NCBI RefSeq assembly: GCF_010384365.1
Contig: NZ_CP048397.1
Location: 6,448,001 to 6,512,000 of the forward strand
DNA from: Streptomyces sp. S4.7
GTDB taxonomy: Bacteria > Actinomycetota > Actinomycetes > Streptomycetales > Streptomycetaceae
Length of the DNA stretch: 64,000 bases
Reading direction: 5' to 3'
How positions within the stretch are numbered: the stretch's first letter is position 1; every line of letters starts with the position of its first letter. Below are positions 41,607-50,200 of this stretch, piece by piece. The notes beneath the pieces were generated by a model, which was not told the origin of the DNA, made no database searches, and worked only from the letters and a program-made list of their open reading frames with translations. A program made the position numbers and the translations under genes.

Positions 41607-43035
41607 CCAGGACGAGCATCACAAGGCCGCGGACTCCGGTCGTACTCCGCGCAGCCACCCCGGCTTGATCCTCACCGTGCTGTGCCTTGCCTATTTCAAG
41701 GCTCAGCTCGACGGTGTGATCCTTCCCGTCGCACTGCCCCGTATCACCGACGATCTCAACGCCGACCTCCAGCAGACCGCATGGGTGATGAGCGCCTATG
41801 TCTTCACCCTGGCCGTGGCCCTGATCTCGGCCGGACGCCTCGGCGACCTCTACGGAAAGCGCCGCACCCTGCTCATCGGCGTCACGATGTTCACTCTGTG
41901 CAGCGTTGCCGGCGGGCTGGCTCAGAGCCCGGAGCAACTCATCGCTGCCCGAGGGCTGCAGGGGCTGGGTGCGGCACTGATCATTCCGCAGAGCATGGCG
42001 CTGCTGGTGGAGACCTATCCTGCGGAGCGGCGCGGCATGGCCCTCGGCATCCGGGGCGGTGTCGGAGGTGCCGCCGCAGTCGCCGGACCCGTGCTCGGCG
42101 GACTCCTGGTGTCGTTGGCGGACTGGAGGTGGATCTTCTTCCTCAACCTCCCCATTGGTGTGGCCATCCTGGTCCTTGCCTGGATCGCGATCCCCGTCAC
42201 GGCGCCGCGCCCCCGCCGTCTGGACCTCGGCGGCGTCGCTCTCTCCTCTGGCGCGTTGCTGGCCCTGGCCGTCGGCCTCAACCAGGGCGAGAGCGCGGGA
42301 TGGAGCGGGTGGATCTGGTGGACGCTGGCGGGAGCGGCAGGGCTCGGCGTGCTGTTCTGCCTCCAGCAGCGCCGGCGGCAGGACCGCGAACCCCTGGTTC
42401 CCGTCAGTATCTTCCGGGACTGGAACTACACGGTGATGAACGTCTACGCCGTCCTGGCCGCGGTCCTGATGGTCGGCCTGGTGCTCACGCTGTCCGTCTA
42501 CTTCCAGAGCGTTCTGGAGTTCAGTGCGCTCCGCACCGGGCTGCTGCTCATGCCGGCCTCGTTGTTCTCCATGCTGCTCAGTCCGGTGGCGGGAAAGCTC
42601 AGCGACAAGGTGGAGGGACGCTATCTGCTGCTCGCCGGTGCCCTGGTGATCTCGGTCGGCATGCTGTGGGTGCTGGTGGGCATGGACCGGAACGCGAGCT
42701 GGCAGGACTTCGCGGCGGCTATGTGCTGCATCGGTATGGGCAACGCGCTCCTGCTCACGCCGCTCTCGGCGGTGGCGCTGTACCGGGTGACGCCGGAGTC
42801 GGCGGGTGCCGCCTCGGGCGTGCTGGCCACCAGCATGCAGATCGGTGTGATGGTCGGTGCGGCGGTGGTGGGGGGCATGCTGGGGGGCCGCGGTGCCACC
42901 GTGCTGGACGCCGGGCGGCTCATACTGACGGCACTGGTGTTCATCGCCGTGCTCGCCGGCGGGCTTTGCCTCATGGTCCGCAGAGTGCTCCCCGCGCCGG
43001 ACTCGAAGACCCTTGCCGATCGACGGCCCGGGTGA
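41596..43035 (+). CDS. MFS drug exporter, DHA2 (14-TM) family
   Basis: The 479-residue inner-membrane antiporter has the DHA2 signatures: LDGVILPVALPRITDDL in TM1, TAWVMSAYVFTLAV, GRLGDLYGKRRTLL (motif A, about 80), ARGLQGLGAALIIPQSMAL (motif B) and GGVGGAAAVAGPVLGGLLV (motif C, antiporter). About 14 hydrophobic segments are visible. It ends the operon and probably exports the product of the island. GTG 41596 lies inside the end of the preceding gene. Confidence 0.9.
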   Translation: MRADQDEHHKAADSGRTPRSHPGLILTVLCLAYFKAQLDGVILPVALPRITDDLNADLQQTAWVMSAYVFTLAVALISAGRLGDLYGKRRTLLIGVTMFTLCSVAGGLAQSPEQLIAARGLQGLGAALIIPQSMALLVETYPAERRGMALGIRGGVGGAAAVAGPVLGGLLVSLADWRWIFFLNLPIGVAILVLAWIAIPVTAPRPRRLDLGGVALSSGALLALAVGLNQGESAGWSGWIWWTLAGAAGLGVLFCLQQRRRQDREPLVPVSIFRDWNYTVMNVYAVLAAVLMVGLVLTLSVYFQSVLEFSALRTGLLLMPASLFSMLLSPVAGKLSDKVEGRYLLLAGALVISVGMLWVLVGMDRNASWQDFAAAMCCIGMGNALLLTPLSAVALYRVTPESAGAASGVLATSMQIGVMVGAAVVGGMLGGRGATVLDAGRLILTALVFIAVLAGGLCLMVRRVLPAPDSKTLADRRPG

Positions 43036-43063
43036 CTCTCGTAGACCCGAAGCATGCGGAACG

Positions 43064-43107
43064 GCCGCCCTGCTGACCGGCCAGGAAGCCAAGGCCAGCA
43101 GGGCGGC
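43064..43107. terminator. Terminator between convergent MFS and LOG-family genes
   Basis: GCCGCCCTGCTG (43064-43075) pairs perfectly with CAGCAGGGCGGC (43096-43107), with GGCC/GGCC pairing possible in the loop. It lies 28 bases after the MFS stop. Confidence 0.8.
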
Positions 43108-43128
43108 GGACACTGTCGGATGTTTGGC

Positions 43129-43689
43129 TCAGTCCAGGCGGAGGGCCTTGAGAACGCCCTCGACGGAGTCGGCGATCTGCACGAGTTCGCGGTCCTTGAT
43201 ATCGATGAAGCCGCTTTCGCGCGCCCGGTCGAACCACTGGATCAGCGGGTCGTAGTATCCCTCGACGTTCAGTATCGCTGTGGGCTTCTCGTGCAGCCCC
43301 AGCTTGGACCAGGTCAGCGTCTCCATGAGTTCGTCCATCGACCCGTAGCCACCGGGAAGGACCACGAACGCGTCGGCCAGCCGGTACATCAGGCTCTTGC
43401 GATCGTGCATCGACTTGACCAGGTAGAGCTGCGTGGCCTGGCCCGCCATCTGCTCCCGCTCGACCAAGTGGTGCGGGATCACGCCGATCACATCGCCGCC
43501 ACCGTCGAGCACCGCCTTGGCCAGGACGCCCATCAGGCCCAGCCCGCTCGCACCGTAGACGAGGCCGATTCCCTTCTCGGCCAGTACCTCTCCCAGGGCA
43601 TGTGCGGAGTCGGCGTAGGACGCTTTATCTCCCGGCCGCGCCCCGCAGAAGACGCAGACCCAACGCACCGGACGAGATTGTTCTGACAT
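43129..43689 (-). CDS. LOG-family protein (TIGR00730), nucleoside-monophosphate phosphoribohydrolase type
   Basis: The 186-residue Rossmann-fold protein has VYGASGLGLMGVLAKAVLDG, the conserved MHDRKSLMYRLADAFVVLPG and PGGYGSMDELMETLTW with the PGGxGTxxE active-site glutamate. LOG enzymes release free cytokinin bases or generally hydrolyse AMP/N6-modified AMP. Here it sits between the exporter operon and the NRPS. That can mean a role in metabolism of an adenylate or nucleotide by-product, or simple proximity. ATG 43689 has GGGAG upstream; an in-frame TTG at 43701 is less likely. Confidence 0.87.
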   Translation of the reverse strand: MSEQSRPVRWVCVFCGARPGDKASYADSAHALGEVLAEKGIGLVYGASGLGLMGVLAKAVLDGGGDVIGVIPHHLVEREQMAGQATQLYLVKSMHDRKSLMYRLADAFVVLPGGYGSMDELMETLTWSKLGLHEKPTAILNVEGYYDPLIQWFDRARESGFIDIKDRELVQIADSVEGVLKALRLD

Positions 43690-43735
43690 TGCCGCTCCCA
43701 AGTGTCCTGAGTCGTTAGTTGGCTGGCGGCTTCAG

Positions 43736-43810
43736 GTTCTGGTGGACCGGCCGCGTTCGGGGGTTCCTTGGAGGATCACGGACGAGCAGGTCGAGGCCGT
43801 GGTCGCCAGC
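43736..43810 (+). pseudogene. IS630-family transposase fragment
   Basis: Twenty-five codons without start or stop read VLVDRPRSGVPWRITDEQ and onward. The pattern LxDRPRxGxPRxITDEQVEAVV is the linker after the HTH of IS630-type transposases. The rest of the gene is absent. It lies in the gap after the leftward NRPS gene, on the opposite strand, and marks a past insertion at the 3' flank of that gene. Confidence 0.55.
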
Positions 43811-43814
43811 TCTG

Positions 43815-46800
43815 CTAGGGCTGGGGACGGGTAGCACGGGGCCTCATCGGGCGGAGCGTCGGCTTGGCCGGCTCGAGGTCGTCGATGAGCAGTGCGAGTT
43901 CCGCCACGGTCGGTGCCGAGAACACCTGGTGTACGCGTATGTCGACGTTGAGGTGTTGGCGGATGGTGTTGGTGAGGCGGGTGGCGAGGAGTGAGTGGCC
44001 GCCGAGGTGGAAGAAGTTGTCGGTGGGGGTGGTGTGGGTGATGCCGAGGGTTTGGTTGAACAGGGTGCACAGGATGTGTTCGTGGGGTGTTCGGGGTGTG
44101 CGTGTGGGCTGGTCTGTGTGGTGTGTGGTTGGTGCGGGGAGGTCGTGGTGGTTGATTTTGCCGTTGGGGGTGAGGGGGAGGCTCTCAAGGATGGTGATGG
44201 TGGTGGGGAGCATGTAGGGGGGGAGGGTGGTGGTCAGGTGGGTGTGGAGTTGGTCGGGGGTGGGGGTTGGGGTGGTGTGGGGGGTGGGGACGGCGTAGGC
44301 GTGGAGCTGGGGGCCGGTGTGGGTGTTGTGGTGGGTGGTGACGACTGCTTGTTGGATGTGGGGGTGGGTGAGGAGGGTGTGCTGGATTTCGGCGGTTTCG
44401 ATGCGGTGGCCGCGGATTTTGATCTGGTCGTCGGCGCGGCCGTGGAAGTCGAGGGTGCCGTCGGGGTTCCAGCGGGCGAGGTCGCCGGTGCGGTACATGC
44501 GGGTGCCGGGTGGGCCGTAGGGGTCGGCGGTGAAGCGTTGGGCGGTGAGGGCGGGCTGGTGGTGGTAGCCCTGGGCGAGGCCGGTGCCGGCGAGGTAGAG
44601 CTCGCCGACGGTACCGATCGGGGCCGGCGCCAGACCGGGACCCAGAACATAGGCGCGGGCGCCGTCCTGGGGACGTCCGATCGGGACTCTGGCGGCCGCT
44701 GGTCCCGGTTCCAGGGGGAACGCTGTCGCGAAGGTGGTCGTCTCGGTCGGCCCGTAGCCGTTGACCACCTGTGTGCCGGGGCAGGCTCGCTGGACGGCCT
44801 CGACGGCGGCCGGCGGTACCACGCTCCCGCCGGCCCAGACCTGGCGCACCGAGGCGAAGCACTCAGGGGTGTCGGCGGCCATGATGGTGAACAGACCCGC
44901 GGTGATCCATACGGAGTCGAGTTCGGAGGTGCTGATGAGGGTGGCGAGTTCGTCGGTGTGGAGGCGGTGCGGGGGTGCGATGACCGCGGTGCCGCCCGAC
45001 AGCAGCGGCCCCCAGACCTCGAACGTGGAGGCGTCGAAGACCTGCGGTGAGTGCACCAGGACCCGCCCGGCGGCAGCCGCCGACAGAGCGGAGTCGGCCA
45101 CCAGATCAACGACGGCCCGGTGGGTGACCACCACCCCCTTGGGCCGGCCCTGCGACCCGGAGGTGTACATGACGTAGATCGGCGAGTCACCGTCCACTGC
45201 TACCGCGGCGCCTGCCTGGACCTGCGCCAGTGCGTCGGCGGTGCCGGGATCGTCCAGCCACAGCGCCGGTACGTCACCATCCGGACCGGCATGCTCACGT
45301 ACCTGGCCGATCAGTTCGGCGTGTTCGCCGACGCTGACGACCAGGACCGCTTTCCCTGCCATCGCCGCGGTGCGTGAAACCGGATAGCCGGGATCCAACG
45401 GTACGTACACCCCGCCGGCCTTGACCACCGCCAGCCACGCCACCACCATCTCCACCGACCGGGGCACCATCACCGCGACCGGATCGCCCGCACCCACACC
45501 ACGCCCTGCCAGCAACCCGGCCAGCCGTCCCGCACGCTCGTCCAGCTCCCGGTAGGAGACCTGCTCCTCACCGGCGACCACCGCCACCGCATCGGGGACC
45601 CGCTCCACCACCCCTGCGAACACCCCGCCCACACCACCCGCGACACCGGGCGGACGGCTCACCTCACCACCACGGGCGAACTCCTCCAGCACCACCTTCC
45701 GTTCACCCTCGACGAGCACATCCGCACATCCCACACACCCATCACCCACCACACTCTCCAACACCCGCACAAACATCCCCGCAACCCGCTCAACCTCCCC
45801 CACACCGAGCAGGTCGGGCCGGAAGTTGAAGCGCGCGAGGATGGGCGGGCCCGGGCTGACCTGCACGCTCAGAGGCAGATGTGTCTGGTCCCGTGCGGCG
45901 ACGACGCGGACCCGCAGATCTCCGAAGTCCACCGGGGCGGTGCCGAGATCGGCGGGGTAGTTCTGGAACGCGAACAGCGTGTCGAACAGCTCGCCAACAC
46001 CCACCAGCCGCTGGACACGGGCCAATCCGACGTGCTGATGGGCCAGCACCTCCGCCTGCGAGTTGGCGAGGTCGCTGAGGAAGCGGTGGAACGACGCGGC
46101 TGGATCGCATCGGACTCTCACCGGGACGGTGTTGACGAGTAGCCCCACCATCCTTTCGGCACCGCTGAGTTCAGCCGGCCGCCCTGCGACTGTGAGCCCG
46201 AAGACGACGTCGTCGGACCCGGTGCGGTGGGCGAGCGTGACCGCCCAAGCGCCCTGGACCACGGTGTTGAGCGTGAGATTGCGGGCCCGGGCGAAGTCCG
46301 TGAGCCGCCGCGACAGGTCCTTGTCCACCGTGACGTCGATGGAGTCCGACCAGCCGGCGCCCTGCAAGGAACGCCCGTCCGGCTGGGCGAGCAGGGTCGG
46401 GCCGGTGACGCCGTCCAGTGCCGCCCGCCACGCGGCGTCGGACGCCTCGGCATCCTGCGCGGCCAGCCATGCCGCGTAATCGCGATAGGCACTCGCACGC
46501 GGCAATCCGGCCGCGGTGCCGCCTTCCGCGTAGATCTGGAACAGCTCCGGCAGGAGGATCGACGCAGACCATCCGTCCACGACGATGTGATGGGCGGTGA
46601 GGATGAGCCGGTGTTCACCCAGCCTCAGCCGGAGCAGGCTGCAGCGCAGCAGCGGAGGCTTGTCGAGGGCGAACGGCAGCTCACGATCGGCGTCGGCCAG
46701 CGCCCTCACCTTCGCCGGCTGCCGGTCCTCAGGCACGCCGGTCAGGTCGACCACCCGCCAGGAGGGCTCGACATGTTTCAGGATCACCTGTACGGGCTCA

Positions 46801-47021
46801 CCGTCCGCGCGTGTGACGACGGCCGCGCGCAACGCGGCATGCCGGTTCACCAGGGCGGTGTACGCCGACCGCAGCGTCTCGTCGTCCAGTTCACCCTCTA
46901 GGCGAAGCTCCCACTGCGCGACGTAGATGTCCGGCCGCGACGAGTCGAACCCGGCGTGGAACCACATTCCCTCCTGAAGAGGGGTGAGAGGGAGAACGTC
47001 ATCGATACGACTGGTTTCCAT
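43815..47021 (-). CDS. NRPS 1: C-A-T module, Val-type adenylation domain
   Basis: The 1068-residue single module has a condensation domain (about 8-430) that opens DVLPLTPLQEGMWFHAGFD, the start typical of DCL domains that follow an epimerase, with HHIVVDG intact near residue 144. The adenylation domain (about 455-950) has YTSGSQGRPKG where the usual Thr of the A3 motif is Gln, VNGYGPTETTTF and YRTGDLARWNPDG. A carrier domain has FFHLGGHSLLA near residue 1006. Aligned with GrsA the pocket reads D-A-F-W-W-G-G-T-F, close to valine codes. There is no thioesterase. It is transcribed divergently from NRPS 2 and shares with NRPS 3 a 1.17-kb virtually identical DNA segment in inverted orientation. 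Confidence 0.88.
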   Translation of the reverse strand: METSRIDDVLPLTPLQEGMWFHAGFDSSRPDIYVAQWELRLEGELDDETLRSAYTALVNRHAALRAAVVTRADGEPVQVILKHVEPSWRVVDLTGVPEDRQPAKVRALADADRELPFALDKPPLLRCSLLRLRLGEHRLILTAHHIVVDGWSASILLPELFQIYAEGGTAAGLPRASAYRDYAAWLAAQDAEASDAAWRAALDGVTGPTLLAQPDGRSLQGAGWSDSIDVTVDKDLSRRLTDFARARNLTLNTVVQGAWAVTLAHRTGSDDVVFGLTVAGRPAELSGAERMVGLLVNTVPVRVRCDPAASFHRFLSDLANSQAEVLAHQHVGLARVQRLVGVGELFDTLFAFQNYPADLGTAPVDFGDLRVRVVAARDQTHLPLSVQVSPGPPILARFNFRPDLLGVGEVERVAGMFVRVLESVVGDGCVGCADVLVEGERKVVLEEFARGGEVSRPPGVAGGVGGVFAGVVERVPDAVAVVAGEEQVSYRELDERAGRLAGLLAGRGVGAGDPVAVMVPRSVEMVVAWLAVVKAGGVYVPLDPGYPVSRTAAMAGKAVLVVSVGEHAELIGQVREHAGPDGDVPALWLDDPGTADALAQVQAGAAVAVDGDSPIYVMYTSGSQGRPKGVVVTHRAVVDLVADSALSAAAAGRVLVHSPQVFDASTFEVWGPLLSGGTAVIAPPHRLHTDELATLISTSELDSVWITAGLFTIMAADTPECFASVRQVWAGGSVVPPAAVEAVQRACPGTQVVNGYGPTETTTFATAFPLEPGPAAARVPIGRPQDGARAYVLGPGLAPAPIGTVGELYLAGTGLAQGYHHQPALTAQRFTADPYGPPGTRMYRTGDLARWNPDGTLDFHGRADDQIKIRGHRIETAEIQHTLLTHPHIQQAVVTTHHNTHTGPQLHAYAVPTPHTTPTPTPDQLHTHLTTTLPPYMLPTTITILESLPLTPNGKINHHDLPAPTTHHTDQPTRTPRTPHEHILCTLFNQTLGITHTTPTDNFFHLGGHSLLATRLTNTIRQHLNVDIRVHQVFSAPTVAELALLIDDLEPAKPTLRPMRPRATRPQP
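44631..45804 (-). repeat. Long inverted repeat, arm in NRPS 1
   Basis: This segment matches 52975-54148 in reverse complement with no gaps over 1174 bases; positions in the two arms always sum to 98779. I found one certain mismatch (near 53946 on the plus arm). It spans the C-domain end and most of the A domain. A further matching stretch follows to about 43942 after the damaged zone of the other arm. Confidence 0.9.
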
Positions 47022-47238
47022 TACGTCGCCACACCAATTCTGTCGCTATTGATGCTGTGCCCGGCCGAGCGGCCCTGGCGTAAGCTAAATGAGCCGCTGG
47101 ACGGACTGCGGCACTCGCGCCGGAAAAAAACAGGCAGTATTTCCCCCGCCACGCGAGCGGCAGTGGCAGCGGCAGTAGCACGGCAGCTCGTACCGATGCC
47201 ACGCTGGGCGCAGATGGCGCCGGGACATACTCGTCGAC
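47022..47238. promoter_or_regulatory. Divergent promoter region of the NRPS locus
   Basis: This 217-base gap lies between leftward NRPS 1 and rightward NRPS 2. It holds both promoters by position. GCGTAAGCTAAATG near 47078 is relatively AT-rich and could include a -10 element. No clear operator repeat was found. Confidence 0.45.
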
Positions 47239-50200
47239 ATGCCGAGAACCGCATGGGGAGCGAACGAGTCCGTACCGCAGCCGAGTACGGAACACATCGC
47301 CAATACCACATTCCCCGTCCTGTTTGAAAGCCAGGTGAGCCGGACCGCGCGTGAGCCGGCTCTGGCCACGCCGGAACTCACCCTCAGCTACGCCGAACTC
47401 AACGAGCGGGCCAACCGCCTCGCGCGATACCTGATCGCACTCGGCGCGGGGCCCGAGCGGTTGGTGGCCATCATGCTGCCGCGTTCGGCCGAACTGGTCA
47501 CGGCCGTACTTGCGATCTCCAAGACCGGCGCGGCCTATCTGCCGATCGACCCGGAGTACCCGCCGGAGCGCATCGCCTTCATGATCTCCGACAGCGTTCC
47601 GGTCCTGATCCTTACCGGTACGGCACTGGCGCACCTTGTGACCACCGCGCAGCACGGCACCGGCCCGGAGCCGGTCCTGTTGGACGACCCCACCGTTGAG
47701 GACACCCTCGGCGGGATCCCCGGGCACGACGTACTGGACACTGAGCGGATCTCCCCCCTGGACCCCCGGAACCCGGCATACACGATCTACACCTCGGGCT
47801 CGACGGGACGTCCCAAGGCGGTGGTGGTCACGCACACCGGGATCGGCGCCCTGGCCGCGACGCAGCGGACGGAATTCGGCGTCGGATCGGGGAGCAGGAT
47901 GATCCAGTTCGTCTCACCCAGTTTCGACGTGGCGTTCCTGGAGCTGTGCACCCTGCTGGCCGGTGGCACGCTTGTGATCGTCCCGTCGGATCAGCTCCTC
48001 CGGGGCGACACCTTCCGAGACCACCAGATCACTCATGCCATGATCCCACCGACCCTGCTGGCTTCGTTGGACCCGGCGGACCTGGCCTCGGTGCGGTACC
48101 TGATGGTGGGCGGTGAGGCATGTCCGGCCCCGCTTGCGACGGTGTGGTGCGCCGGCCGCGAGATGCGCAACTCCTACGGACCGACCGAGTCGACGGTGAC
48201 GGCCACTCTCTCGCAGCCGGTCGTACATGACCGGGTACCACCGATCGGGCGGCCGATCGACGGAACCCGGGTGCACATCCTCGACGAACTGATGCAGCCC
48301 GTTCCCGACGGCACCGAGGGTGAGCTGTACATCGCGGGTGTGGCCTTGGCGCGGGGCTATCTGAACCGCCCGGGGCTGACCGCCGGGCGCTTCGTCGCCA
48401 GCCCCTTCGACGGGCCGGGGGAGCGGATGTACCGGACGGGCGACCTCGTCCGGAGGAACGCGGACGGGGAGATCGAGTTCGCAGGACGAGTGGACGACCA
48501 GGTGAAGCTGCGCGGCTTCCGGGTCGAGCTCGGCGAGGTCGAGGCGGTGCTCGGCCGGCATCCCGCGGTCCGGCAGGTCGCCGCGGCGATACGCGAGGAC
48601 CACCGGGGACATCCGCGCATGGCCGCCTATGTCGTGCTGGCCGAGGGCACGCGCACTGACGGCGGCCAGGCCGTCGTGGACACCTGGCGGACCGTCTACG
48701 ACTCACTCGACCAGGACCGCGGGCCGAGCGCGTTCGGCACCGACTTCTCCGGCTGGAACAGCAGCTACGACGGCCGTCCGATCCCCCTGCCGGAGATGCG
48801 GGAATGGCGGGACCGCACGGTCGAGCGGATCCGGCGGCCCGGACCGGGCCGGGTCCTGGAGATCGGGGTCGGCAACGGGCTGATCCTCTCCGAACTCGCC
48901 CCGCACACCACGTCGTACTGGGGCACCGACCTGTCCGGCGAGACGGTCGACTCGCTGCGGCGGCAGGTCGACCGGATGCCAGATCTGGCGGGCAGAGTGG
49001 AACTGCGGGCCCGGCCCGCGACCGATGTCGAGGGCCTGCCCCGGAACCATTTCGACACCGTCGTGATCAACTCGGTGATCCAGTACTTCCCCGACGGCGA
49101 CTACCTGCTGCGGGTCCTCCGCGCGGCGCTGGACCTGCTGGTTCCCGGGGGCACCGTGTTCCTCGGCGATGTCCGCAACCTGCGGCTCCTGCGCCACCTG
49201 CACACCGGCATCCAGCTGAGCCGGCCGGTCGCGGACGATGCGGAACCGGAGGAACTGTGGCGGGCGGTGGAGCGGACCGCCGCGGCGGAGCGGGAGCTCC
49301 TGGTGGACCCGGAGCTCTTCGCGGTCCTGCCGTCGTACCTCTCGGACGTGTCGCACGCCGAGGTGCAGCTCAAACGCGGCCACGCGCACAACGAACTGAC
49401 CCGTCACCGCTACGACGTCGTGATCCACAAGGGTCCGGCGCCTGAGGCCGGCACTGTCGAGCCTCACCGGATGCACCGGCCGGAGGGTCTGGACGCGATC
49501 GCTTCCCTACTCAGGGACGCGCAGCCGGAGGCGGCGCGTCTCAGTGACATGCCGAACGCGCGGCTGGCCGGTGAGGCCGCGGCTGTGCGGGCCCTGGAGA
49601 ACGGGTCGCCCGTGGCGGACATCCACCACGCGCTCACCCGCCCCGACCCAACGGCCGTCGACCCCGAGGAACTGGCCCTGCTCGGCGCGGACCTGGGCTA
49701 CGAGGTGGACCTGACCTGGTCCGCCACGGCCGCCGACAGGTTCGACGCGGTCCTGACCCGTCCGGGCGTACGGACGGCTGTCTCCCCGGCGACGGCACCG
49801 CAGCCGCCCGGGATCGGTGCGGGAGCGGAGGGGCCTCCTCAACCGGTGAGTTCGCTGACCAACGATCCGGCCGAGGTGCACGGGCGGGTGGACCTCACCG
49901 GAACGCTTCGCGGCCACGCCCAGGAGTTCCTGCCCGACCACATGGTCCCGGCGACCTTCACCTTCCTCGAGGAACTACCGACCACCCCGAGCGGGAAGCT
50001 CGACCGGCGGATGCTGCCGTCGCCGGAACACCATGCGCCGGCGTCCTCGGGCTCGCTGCCACGATCGCACAAGGAAGCGATCATTTGTACGGCTTTTGGC
50101 GACGTGCTCCAGATCGGCGGTGTCGGTCCCGACGACAGCTTCATCCGGCTCGGAGGCGACAGCATCCTGGCGATCCAGTTGGCCGCCCGGATCCGTCAGA

